Below are positions 46,789-59,823 of a stretch of DNA of 64,000 nucleotides, in pieces. The stretch's first letter is position 1; every line of letters starts with the position of its first letter. The stretch covers positions 23,112,333 to 23,176,332 of the forward strand of contig NC_092699.1 of the NCBI RefSeq assembly GCF_964275005.1. The letters are read 5' to 3'. The notes beneath the pieces were generated by a model. It saw nothing but the letters and a program-made list of their open reading frames with translations. It searched no databases and had not been told where the DNA came from. The stretch is from Diadema setosum. Taxonomy: Eukaryota > Echinodermata > Echinoidea > Diadematoida > Diadematidae. The translations under genes were made by a program, and so were the position numbers.

Positions 46789-49700
46789 TTTCGTACTTTG
46801 ATGACGTCATCACACTGAAAATTGTGATTAAAGGCAAGGTATCAAAACCAGCCGATTATAGGTTTTATGTCTACGGCACGTATTTTCCCAAGTCGCCAGA
46901 AATGGCATAGCGACATCAGTCGTTACAAGGCCGCATTTCCGTCTAGCAATGCAATACATGTTCACGCGGCCCCGTTTGTTGAGTGGGCATTGACTTTTTC
47001 CCCCTGTAATATCTATACATTTTTTTTTTTTGCCTAACCATTTCCGTGGATGTCCCGTGGCCGAGTGGTTAGAGAAACGGATTTGCATGCACGCTGAATA
47101 ATTTCAAGGTGCCTATATCACATTCTTTTCTTTGTCGATCACGGATGACCGACATCTGATGACCCCAAGCGTATCACCTAACTCGTCCTTAGTGTGACGA
47201 GTTTCATATCTCGTTTTTTATTCTTCTTTCTTTCTGCCACATTTTGTGTCGTCAATATCTCAACAATGACATCTCGGAATGACATGACATTTTCAGTCAA
47301 CATGTCTCATAACAATATCTAGCCACAATAAGGTTTTCATGACAGTAACATATCTATGACGTCATCTAGGCGCCATTTTTTGATTTTCGGACCTTGTCAC
47401 ATGATCAATCATAACTTCATAACTAGATGTCATTTCTGTATCATTTTCGCTGGACATAAAGTTCAGGTCACGCTCTATCTTACTTTCTAACGCTAGTTAC
47501 CCAGGTCATCATTAGGCGCGCGTAAGCGCGCGTCAAAATTTTAAAAGGCTCAAAACGACTTCCCAATGGGAAATCTCGAAGTTTCAGACAATTATAAGCG
47601 TTTCAAACATTTTCTCGCGTGCGCGTCCGTCCGCGCAATTTCGCGCGCAGAGCGGTTAAGAAACATGGAAATGCAATTTTTTTGACTGATTTGGATTCCT
47701 GATACTTTGAGTAACAGTATCCATTGATTTCCGATCGATTTCGACCCATAACAAAGGAATGCACAGGCGTCAAAGTTGAAATTCCGCACGCGCGTCTTTC
47801 TGCAAATATAGTGAAAAAACATGTCTTTGTTTATTTCGTCATAGCTCTTTAAATCGTCCGTTGACCCTATATTTCTATTGCATATTACAAAAGCATATGA
47901 ATTGTAAATAACATTCCAAGTATCAATATTGCCAGAGAAACGCGATGACGTCATCAAATCGTCATTTTATATAAAAAAAGTGGAATTGATTTTTTTGAGG
48001 TACTGTTTCTGACATTCATTTGCTCGTATCTCTGTTGTTTAAGCTCAATATTATCCCAAATTCAGATATGTTGTACTTTGAACATTTGCCTCTCAAGTCC
48101 ATGTGATGGTTTTGATATATGATGACGTCATCATACTAGAAATTGTGATTAAAGGTAAAGACTCAAAATCAGACAAGTTTACGTGTTATGTCTAAGGGAG
48201 GTGATTTTTTTTCAAACCATGCATTGACTTGACAACGTTTAAGCACCTTTACCTCATCTGATTTTGCTCCATTTCCTCTGAAACATAAATATGTTATAGC
48301 TGAGACAATAAGCTGCAGTCATCATGCATTTTATATTTTCAAATCTCCTCATCAGGTCGACAATTTTGTAGTTAAAAACTGAAAATGAGAATGCAATCTG
48401 TACGGAATGATTCCCGATTGTTCTTTGCAACTGTATATTGGTCGAATCCACGCGGCCACTTGTGGGAAGTTGAATAGCGCCATCTCAGTCAGCACTGTCA
48501 CGACAGTATAATCATACATTTAAGTTTCGCATAGAATCTCCAGGACAGCCATATGGCGTAATCGCTTAGCGCGCTGGGTGTTCATAACGCCATACCGGAA
48601 GGCGAGAAGTTCGACTCCCGCGGATGTTTTCTCTTTTTTTTTCCCGGCAATTCAGCTTTACTCCGATGTCATTTATCGTATTATTTTACCAAGTATACGT
48701 AACCCGTGAACACGGCTGCTCTATTTCCCTCGTTTTGTATTGGAGTTTGGAGATTGGGTTTGCTTCATTAATTTTGTCACACTTAATGTTGTAAATTGCC
48801 CCTTGTTACAGTGTCCCGCTTGCCACCTTTCGTTTGCTCTTTCCTTTTCTCTTCATTGGTTCTTGTAATATTGTAACAGGATAGGTAGGAACATGTACGT
48901 TTAGATAACTGGCAGGAATGGGAGCTGAATTGATTAACTCTAGTCCAGGTGTATGGCGTCTCGCTCATCTCTTTGAAATTCCAGGTTGTTATTGTTTGAC
49001 CCAATAACGGAGTTGTAGACAGGTTTTATGTTGCTATAGAGGTATCTTGTGCCACATGAATGGAAGGCATCACTGTTTAGTAGTAGTAATGAACTTTTTC
49101 ATGTTGTAAATGATATAAAGATATGAATTTCACATCCAATCTTCGGGACAGCCGTGTGGCTTTATAGTCGCTTAGCGCGCTGCATGGTCATTATGCACTA
49201 CCTTAGGACGAGATGTTCGGGACCCGCAGGACGCTATTATTTTTTTTTCTCTCTCTCTCTTTCTTTGTTTTTCTTTTGGCAGTTCAGCCTCATTCCGATG
49301 TCATTACCCCACGACACACAGTCACTCAAGTTCCCTTTTTTTTTTTTGTCGGAGGCTGGAGGTTGGATTTGCTTCATTTATCATACGTAATGTTGTAAAT
49401 TGCCCTTGATATACAGTGCCCCGCTTGCCACCTTTCGTTTTCTCTTTCCTTTTCTCTACGTTTGTTCCTGTTACACTGCACAAGACAGGTCGGAAAATAA
49501 TTTACATAACTCAACTGGAGCAGGAATGGCAACTGTATAAATTAACTCTAGGACAGGTGTATGGCGTCTCGCTCAACCCAATAACGGAATTGTAGACAGG
49601 TTTTATGCTGCTATAGAGGTATCTTGTGCCACATGAGTAGAAGGCATCACTGTTTAGTAGTAGTAATGAACTTTTTCATGTCCCTCCATGTCAATTATAG

Positions 49701-50701
49701 TGTGTTCAAAGGGGTTGTGTGTCTATCTGCCAAAGAAAAGGAAAACCTTATTTTCGCCATGGCTATTTCTCTATACGTAACCGTAGGTGATGAGTGTTGT
49801 TGGTATCTGAGCAGTGAATAACACAACATCAGGCTAAAATCCCCCTTTTATACGCGCTAAGCGTTCAATTTGATATATCTTTATTTATGTAGTCAATCAC
49901 TGCTAATGGCGTTACAGAATTATGTTATAACACCTTTCACTGAAAGTTTATAAAGCAAAGTTTATGGACAAGGCAAGCAATTGTACATGAATAATACCAA
50001 TGATTTCAGAGGGAAATTATGGTATACCTAAATGTAAGGGTATCATTGCTTTGGAATTGCTGAAACAATATCTTGGCACGAGGTCTTCCACCTCTAATAA
50101 CTGATCCCTTTAAAGATGTGTCGGTCACGGGTGATCGTCATGATTCATCTTTCACGTAGAAGCTTCCGTTCCACACTCTTAGTTCGAGAAGACTTACCAT
50201 CATACTTCAAATTGTGATTAAAGGTAAAGACTCAAAATCAGACAAGTTGACGTGTTATGTCTAAGGGAGGTGATTTTTTTTTTTAAACCATGCATTGACT
50301 TGACAACGTTTCACTACCTTTATTTCAGCTGATTTTGCTCCATTTCCTCTGAAACTTAAGTATGTGGTAGCTCAGACAATAAGCTGCAGTAATCATGCAT
50401 TTTATTTTTTCAAATCTCCTCATCAGGTTGATAATTTTGCAGCTAAAAACTGAAAATGCGAATGGAATGTGGACGAAACGATTCCTGATTCATCTTTCAC
50501 ATACATAAGTTTACATTCCTCATATTTTCTCGTCGAGACGTATGGCCGAGAGGATAAAGGCGACGTCACAAGATACGTGAGGTTGCACACGTACGGGTTC
50601 GAACCCCATAAGAACACGAAACAAAATACTTACATCTTTTGCTTTTTTTCTTTTATGGAGTATTCACCTTCGTCCATGTAGAAATCACGTTTTCATGTAA
50701 A

Positions 50702-50741
<40 letters not shown>

Positions 50742-53700
50742 ATCCCTTTGTTTTGTGTTGGAGACCACATTGCTTTGACTGGCAACTTGGACTTGAAATT
50801 ACAAATGTTAAAGTGAAGATGGCTCTTAAAAGACCGCATGGCCATGTTTGATTTTTTTTTTACAATATAAAGACCTATTGGTAAATATTCATTCACATAT
50901 CCTTTCCAATCAACTTACTTGGACACGCCGACACCACACGAAATTTTCAATTGGTTGCATGACAGAAACAATTTCATCTGAATTATGTAGGACTGCATAA
51001 AGAATTGGACTTCACGAATATTTCTCAATATTATATTATACTTCAAGTCGCTACTTAACATTATTTTCGTTGTCGATCACTGAAAATGAGAATGGAATCT
51101 GGTCGAAACGATTCCCGATTTATCTTTGTAACTGTATATTGATCAAATCCACGCGGCCACTCGTGGGAAGTTGAACAGCGCTATCAGTCACTTGACGTAT
51201 ATCGCCAAAAAACTGAATATCAATGTAAATTTGTGTTGTGTATAGCATACATAGATAGATTTAAGTTTCGCACAGGATCTTCGGATCTTCCGTGTGGCAG
51301 AATCGCTTAGCACGCTGCGTGTTTATAATGCCCGACCGGAAGGAGAGAAGTTAATCGAGTCCCGCAGGACTTTTTCCTTTTATTTCTTTTTTCTTTTCTT
51401 TTTTTCAGCAGTTCAGCTTCACTCTGATGTCATGAACACAGCTACTCTATTTCCCTTGTTTTGTATTGGAGTTTGGAGGTTGGGTTTGCTTCATTAATTT
51501 TGTCACGCGTAATGTTGTAAATTGCCCCTTGAAACAGTGCCACGCTTGCTACCATTCTTTTTCTCTTTCCTTTTCTCTTCATTTAGATTTTGTTCTTGTT
51601 ATACTGTAGCAGGATATTTAGGAACGTGTACGTTTACATAACTAACAGGAATGGGAACTGAATTAATTAACTCTAGTCCAGGTGTATGGCGTCTCGCTTA
51701 TCTGTTTAGAATTCCAGGTTGTTATTGTTTGACAAAAACGGAGTTAAAGACAGGCAGGGAAGGAAGTGACTTGATATTGCTTCATATTATATGAGGAATT
51801 TCGGGCAATACCTTTCCAATTAGTGTAGTGATTTTGACAGGGTTCTCTGTCGTTTATTTTCGTCATGGCTGTTTCACTAGTTTAGCCATAGGTGATATGT
51901 GTTGTTGGCATCTGGGAGAATAGAACAGATCAGTACCAAACTGGAATAGCCCTATAAGCAATGTGGTAAGCATTCAATTTGTTGCATTATCTTTCTTCTT
52001 TAAAGTCAATCACTACTGATCGAATTACACCATATAATATGGCACGTTTCACTGGTAGTTTAGGAAAAGGGAGCTAATTCAATGCAAGATACAATGATAT
52101 GTGCTACCATTGATTTTAGAGACGTCATTGTGGTGTGGTGCTGGTGGTGGTAAGGGAATCATTGCTTTTAAATTAATGAGACAATCCTTGGAACTTTGCA
52201 TCAAGAATATAATGCATGTTCGTGCGGCGTTTTTTTTTTTTAATCCTGACGTGGACATTATTTTTCTTTATCTTGTTTTTAATTCAAGAATGTTATATCT
52301 GAATATGTTCGATTTAGTTACGGTTTCAATGCATCTTGTTTACCATCTTCTCTGACATTAAATTGATGGTTTTTAAATTTGACATTGTCTGTCTATTTGT
52401 CTGTTTATGCTCATAAAACACTGCTATAACAACTAAAACATTTGTTTCACTTGTCACACGCAATGCTATGGATTGCAGTTGTGCATGCAGTTTTCCTTTT
52501 GCCACCTCTCGTTTTTCTCTCCCCTTTTCCCTCACTTTGGTTTTGTTATACTGCAGATGGGAATGATTACAATAACATAACCCAACTTGAAGTAGGAATG
52601 AGAACTGAATAAATTAACTCTAGGCCAGGTGTATATAGCGTCTCGCTCATCTCTTTGAAATTTCAGGTTGTCATTGTTCTATCAACGGAGTTGAAGACAG
52701 GCTTTATGTTGCTATAGAGGTATCTAGCTCCACATGAATGGAATGCATACGCTGTTTAGTATTAGTAATGAACTTTTTCATGTCCATCCCTGCCAAGAAA
52801 AGTGTGTTTGACGGGGTTCTGTGTCATTGTGCCTATGAGAAAGCAAAGTTTTATTTTCGCCATGGCTGTTTCTCTATGCGTAGCCGTGAGTGATGGATGT
52901 TGTTGGCATCTAGCTGGGCAGTAAAAAACCGAGTATCATGCTATAATACCCCCCCCCCCGTTAGGTTCTAAGCGTTCAATGTGATATATATTTCTTCTTC
53001 ATTATGTCAATCACTGCTGATGGAATTACAGAATTATGCTATGACACGTTTCACTCAAAGCTTAAAAAGCAAAGTTTATGCACTATACAAGTAATGGTGC
53101 ATGAATCCTATAGACCATTGATTTTAGATGAGAAATTATGATATGCCTATAGTAGGGATGTCATTGATTGGGAATTAATGACACGATTAAGCATTTTCAT
53201 AATCCTTATCCTTCACTCTAACCTCCGTGAAAATATCATATTTGAATTCAACCAATAAGATGGTAAAAAATGCATGCATTCATGTTTTATCAATATACAA
53301 TATATGGACTTTCCAAACATTCAACAGCGATTATCTCAAAATGAACATTGTGTGGGTTAGCACTATATTGCATCGACCCCTTCAATTGTCTATCAAGTTC
53401 ATGTCGATGTTTTCTAATTTGATGACGTCATCATACTAGAAGTTGTGATTAAAGGCAAGATATCAAAATCAGCGAAGATTACTAATCGCTGCCTCATGTT
53501 CCTGTGTTTGATCGTCCAGTCAATACCAAACTGACGACATACGTTGAATATGTTATACTTTGAACAATTGTCTATCAAGTCCATGTCGATGTTTTCTAAT
53601 TTGATGACGTCATCATACTAGAAGTTGTGATTAAAGGCAAGATATCAAAATCAGCGAAGATTATGTGTTATGTCTATGGGGGGATTTTTTTTTTTTTAAC

Positions 53701-53985
53701 CATGCATAGACGATAACGCTCAAGCACTTTTACCTCACTTGATTTTGCTTCATTTCCTCTGAAACTTAAGTATGTTGTAGCTGAGACAATAAGCTGCAGT
53801 AATCATACATTTTATTTTTTTTCAAATCTTCTCATCAGGTTGACAATTTTGCAGCTTAAAACTGAAAATGAGAATGGAAGGTGGACGAAACGATTCCTGA
53901 TTCATCTTTCACATACATAAGTTTACGTTCCTCATATTTTCTCGTCGAGACGTATGGTCTCGTCGAGACGTGAGGTTGCACACAT

Positions 53986-54260
53986 TCATTCATTCATTCA
54001 TTTTCATTTTCATTTCATTTATTTCATTCCTTCTTTCTTTTTCGTCAAACATAACACGAAATGTATCAGAAGATATAACATAGGCATGTATTCGACTTTA
54101 CATGGTAGATAATGGTTAACAAATACGAAATTATACATGCATACCGGCAAAATACAAAGTTATGTTTGGTGGATAAAAAAAAAAAGAAAGAACTGAGAGG
54201 TTCACTGAAAAGCATGCTTGTAAATTGTGAACCACTCAAAAGGATTCTTGTGAATACATT

Positions 54261-54310
<50 letters not shown>

Positions 54311-54376
54311 GACAGGAGAGAACAAGACAGTAGAAACACAACGACATTACATGACTTTACAGTAGGGTATACCATG
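53986..54376 (-). mobile_element. Retroposon insertion, copy B
   Basis: Same insertion and same ACACAT duplication (53980-53985 and 54377-54382) as copy A, with a 41-T internal tract. Confidence 0.75.
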
Positions 54377-55195
54377 ACACATGCGGGTTCGAACCCCACA
54401 AGATCACGAAACAAAATACTTAGCCATTTTACTTTTTTTTTCTTCAGTGGTGTATTACATATTCGTCCATGTAGAAATCACGTTCGTATAGAAACGCACC
54501 TATACACACACACACACAATATCCCTCTTTCTTGTGTTGGAGACCACATTGCTTCGATTGCTGCAAAATTTTTCAGGCTGACTTTATCAAACCGATTATA
54601 GTATAAGTAATGACGACTACGGAGGTGTTGTACTTTGAACAATTGTCTTTCAAGACCATGTCATTGTTTTGTACTTTGATGACGTCATCACACTGAAAAT
54701 TGTGATTAGAGGTAAAGACGCAAAATCGGACAAGTTTACGTGTTATGTCTATGGGAGGTGATTTTTCTTTTAAACCATGCATTGACTTGACAACGTTTAA
54801 GCACCTTTATCTCAGCTGATTTTGCTTCGTTTCCTCTGAAACTAAAGTATGTTGTAGCTGAGACAATAAGCTGCAGTAATCATGCATTTTATTCTTTGAA
54901 ATCTCCTCATCAGGTTGACAATTTTGCAGTTTAAAACTGAAAATGAGAATGGAATGTGGACGAAACGATTCCTGATTCATCTTTCACACACATAAGTTTA
55001 CGTTCGTCATATTTTCTCGTCGAGACGTATGGCCGAGTGATTAAAGGCGACGTCTCAGAGAAGTGAGGTTGCATACGTGCGGGTTCGAACCCCACAAGAT
55101 CACGAAACAAAATACTTTGCTATTTTACTTTTTTTTCTTCAATGGTGTATTACATATTCGTCCATGTAGAAGTCAAGTTCGTATATAAACGCACC

Positions 55196-55231
<36 letters not shown>

Positions 55232-55370
55232 ATCCCTCTTTTTTGTGTTGGAGACCACATTGCTTCGACTGCTGCAAACTTTTGCAGGCTGACTTTGTCA
55301 AACCGATCATAGTATGTAATGACGACGACGGAGGTGTTGTACTTTGAAAAATTGTCTTTCAAGACCATGT

Positions 55371-55818
55371 CAATAAGCCAGTTCGGGGTTAGCTCATGGG
55401 CACATGGGTACAAATGACCTTTCTTCTTTCTCAGTTGATTAGGCACTCCACTAGTTTCAAGCGACAGAAGGCATGAGCTTGCCCAACGTAACAATTTATG
55501 GAATTCATCAGTCATGTTCAAACAAAGGATGAACTTGCATAGACCAGGTGACCAGAATGATCCTTCCATTGACATTTTGGAAAGCATCCATTTCATTATT
55601 TTGCATTGAATGTATTAACAATCTCTTTCTATTGATATTGTCAGACACCGCTTTTGCTGTCATGTGGATGTGCTGGCAAGCACCACTTATAGGGATCAGT
55701 TGAATAATCATTACATTACAGATGCTTATCTCAGTGAATTTAAAAACCACCATGCTCTGCTGGTACAGATGACCTTTTTCTGCTCATGCTCAAAGTGGAA
55801 CCCCGAACTGGCTTATTG
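55371..55818. mobile_element. 448-bp MITE, copy B
   Basis: Same element, ends and position within the unit as at 46341-46788. Confidence 0.87.
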
Positions 55819-56249
55819 TTTCGTACTTTGATGACGTCATCACACTGAAAATTGTGATTAAAGGCAAGGTATCAAAACCAGCCGATTATAGGTTTTATGT
55901 CTACGGCACGTATTTTTCCCAAGTCGCCAGAAATGGCATAGCGACATCAGTCGTTACAAGGCCGCATTTCCGTCTAGCAATGCAATACATGTTCACGCGG
56001 CCCCGTTTGTTGAGTGGGCATTGACTTTTTCCCCCTGTAATATCTATACATTTTTTTTTTGCCTAACCATTTCCGTGGATGTCCCGTGGCCGAGTGGTTA
56101 GAGAAACGGATTTGCATGCACGCTGAATAATTTCAAGGTGCCTATATCACATTCTTTTCTTTGTCGATCACGGATGACCGACATCTGATGACCCCAAGCG
56201 TATCACCTAACTCGTCCTTAGTGTGACGAGTTTCATATCTCGTTTTTTA

Positions 56250-59200
56250 TTCTTCTTTCTTTCTGCCACATTTTGTGTCGTCAATATCTCAACAATGACA
56301 TCACGGAATGACATGACATTTTCAGTCAACATGTCTCATAACAATATCTAGCCACAATAAGGTTTTCATGACAGTAACATATCTATGACGTCATCTAGGC
56401 GCCATTTTGTGATTTTCGGACCTTGTCACATGATCAATCATAACTTCATAACTAGATGTCATTTCTGTATCATTTTCGCTGGACATAAAGTTCAGGTCAC
56501 GCTCTATCTTACTTTCTAACGCTAGTTACCCAGGTCATCATTAGGCGCGCGTAAGCGCGCGTCAAAATTTTAAAAGGCTCAAAACGACTTCCCAATGGGA
56601 AATCTCGAAGTTTCAGACAATTATAAGCGTTTCAAACATTTTCTCGCGTGCGCGTCCGTCCGCGCAATTTCGCGCGCAGAGCGCTTAAGAAACATGGAAA
56701 TGCAATTTTTTTGACTGATTTGGATTCCTGATACTTTGAGTAACAGTATCCATTGATTTCCGATCGATTTCGACCCATAACAAAGGAATGCACAGGCGTC
56801 AAAGTTGAAATTCCGCACGCGCGTCTTTCTGCAAATATAGTGAAAAAACATGTCTTTGTTTATTTCGTCATAGCTCTTGAAATCGTCCGTTGACCCTATA
56901 TTTCTATTGCATATTACAAAAGCGTATGAATTGTAAATAACATTCCAAGTATCAATATTGCCAGGAATACGCGATGACGTCATCATATCGTCATTTTAAA
57001 TAAAAAAAGTGGAATTGATTTTTTTGAGGTACTGTTTCTGACATTCATTTGCTCGTATCTCTGTTGTTTAAGCTCAATATTATCCCAAATTCAGATATGT
57101 TGTACTTTGAACATTTGCCTCTCAAGTCCATGTGATGGTTTTGATATATGATGACGTCATCATACTAGAAATTGTGATTAAAGGTAAAGACTCAAAATCA
57201 GACAAGTTTACGTGTTATGTCTATGGGAGGTGATTTTTTTTCAAACCATGCATTGACTTGACAACGTTTAAGCACCTTTACCTCATCTGATTTTGCTCCA
57301 TTTCCTCTGAAACATAAATATGTTGTAGCTGAGACAATAAGCTGCAGTCATCATGCATTTTATATTTTCAAATCTCCTCATCAGGTCGACAATTTTGTAG
57401 TTAAAAACTGAAAATGAGAATGCAATCTGTACGGAATGATTCCCGATTGTTCTTTGCAACTGTATATTGGTCGAATCCACGCGGCCACTTGTGGGAAGTT
57501 GAATAGCGCCATCTCAGTCAGCACTGTCACGACAGTATCATCATACATTTAAGTTTCGCATAGAATCTCCAGGACAGCCATATGGCGTAATCGCTTAGCG
57601 CGCTGGGTGTTCATAACGCCATACCGGAAGGCGAGAAGTTCGACTCCCGCGGAAGTTTTCTCTTTCTTTTTTTTTTTCCGGCAATTCAGCTTTACTCCGA
57701 TGTCATTTATCGTATTATTTTACCAAGTATACGTAACCCGTGAACACGGCTGCTCTATTTCCCTCGTTTTGTATTGGAGTTTGGAGATTGGGTTTGCTTC
57801 ATTAATTTTGTCACACTTAATGTTGTAAATTGCCCCTTGTTACAGTGTCCCGCTTGCCACCTTTCGTTTGCTCTTTCCTTTTCTCTTCATTGGTTCTTGT
57901 AATATTGTAACAGGATAGGTAGGAACATGTACGTTTAGATAACTGGCAGGAATGGGAGCTGAATTGATTAACTCTAGTCCAGGTGTATGGCGTCTCGCTC
58001 ATCTCTTTGAAATTCCAGGTTGTTATTGTTTGACCCAATAACGGAGTTGTAGACAGGTTTTATGTTGCTATAGAGGTATCTTGTGCCACATGAATGGAAG
58101 GCATCACTGTTTAGTAGTAGTAATGAACTTTTTCATGTTGTAAATGATATAAAGATATGAATTTCACATCCAATCTTCGGGACAGCCGTGTGGCTTTATA
58201 GTCGCTTAGCGCGCTGCATGGTCATTATGCACTACCTTAGGACGAGATGTTCGGGACCCGCAGGACGCTATTATTTTTTTTTCTCTCTCTCTCTTTCTTT
58301 GTTTTTCTTTTGGCAGTTCAGCCTCATTCCGATGTCATTACCCCACGACACACAGTCACTCAAGTTCCCTTTTTTTTTTTTTTTTTTGTCGGAGGCTGGA
58401 GGTTGGATTTGCTTCATTTATCATACGTAATGTTGTAAATTGCCCTTGATATACAGTGCCCCGCTTGCCACCTTTCGCTTTCTCTTTCCTTTTCTCTACG
58501 TTTGTTCCTGTTACACTGCACAAGACAGGTCGGAAAATAATTTACATAACTCAACTGGAGCAGGAATGGCAACTGAATAAATTAACTCTAGGACAGGTGT
58601 ATGGCGTCTCGCTCGTCTCTTTGAAATTCCAGGTTGCTATTGTTTGACCCAATAACGGAATTGTAGACAGGTTTTATGCTGCTATAGAGGTATCTTGTGC
58701 CACATGAGTAGAAGGCATCACTGTTTAGTAGTAGTAATGAACTTTTTCATGTCCCTCCATGTCAATTATAGTGTGTTCAAAGGGGTTGTGTGTCTATCTG
58801 CCAAAGAAAAGGAAAACCTTATTTTCGCCATGGCTATTTCTCTATACGTAACCGTAGGTGACGAGTGTTGTTGGTATCTGAGCAGTGAATAACACAACAT
58901 CAGGCTAAAATCCCCCTTTTATACGCGCTAAGCGTTCAATTTGATATATCTTTATTTATGTAGTCAATCACTGCTAATGGCGTTACAGAATTATGTTATA
59001 ACACCTTTCACTGAAAGTTTATAAAGCAAAGTTTATGGACAAGGCAAGCAATTGTACATGAATAATACCAATGATTTCAGAGGGAAATTATGGTATACCT
59101 AAATGTAAGGGTATCATTGCTTTGGAATTGCTGAAACAATATCTTGGCACGAGGTCTTCCACCTCTAATAACTGATCCCTTTAAAGATGTGTCGGTCACG

Positions 59201-59771
59201 GGTGATCGTCATGATTCATCTTTCACGTAGAAGCTTCCGTTCCACACTCTTAGTTCGAGAAGACTTACCATCATACTTCAAATTGTGATTAAAGGTAAAG
59301 ACTCAAAATCAGACAAGTTGACGTGTTATGTCTAAGGGAGGTGATTTTTTTTTTAAACCATGCATTGACTTGACAACGTTTCACCACCTTTATTTCAGCT
59401 GATTTTGCTCCATTTCCTCTGAAACTTAAGTATGTGGTAGCTCAGACAATAAGCTGCAGTAATCATGCATTTTATTTTTTCAAATCTCCTCATCAGGTTG
59501 ATAATTTTGCAGCTAAAAACTGAAAATGCGAATGGAATGTGGACGAAACGATTCCTGATTCATCTTTCACATACATAAGTTTACATTCCTCATATTTTCT
59601 CGTCGAGACGTATGGCCGAGAGGATAAAGGCGACGTCACAAGATACGTGAGGTTGCACACGTACGGGTTCGAACCCCATAAGAACACGAAACAAATTACT
59701 TACATCTTTTGCTTTTTTTCTTTTATGGAGTATTCACCTTCGTCCATGTAGAAATCACGTTTTCATGTAAA

Positions 59772-59823
<52 letters not shown>

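Larger units (their letters stand above)
38169..47220. repeat. 9.05-kb tandem unit, copy A
   Basis: Starts TTCTTCTTTCTTTCTGCCAC. The first ~1.17 kb is a diverged copy of the first half of the 2-kb unit, and the last ~1.8 kb (from ~45390) matches its second half. About 6 kb of extra modules lie between: four related blocks with CCAGGTGTATGGCGTCTCGC, tRNA-like heads, CA tracts and further body modules. Seven TGACGTCA sites occur at 38305, 38894, 39071, 44396, 44577, 45647 and 46802. Relative to copies B and C it lacks ~40 bp near 39710. Confidence 0.95.
47221..56249. repeat. 9.03-kb tandem unit, copy B
   Basis: A near-identical repeat of copy A. Differences seen: a ~30-bp loss at ~49574 (the TTTGAAATTCCAGG segment), retention of ~40 bp near 48750 that copy A lacks, the collapsed tRNA-like head at 53941, and a 41-T tract at 54265-54305. 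Seven TGACGTCA sites match those of copy A. Confidence 0.95.
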
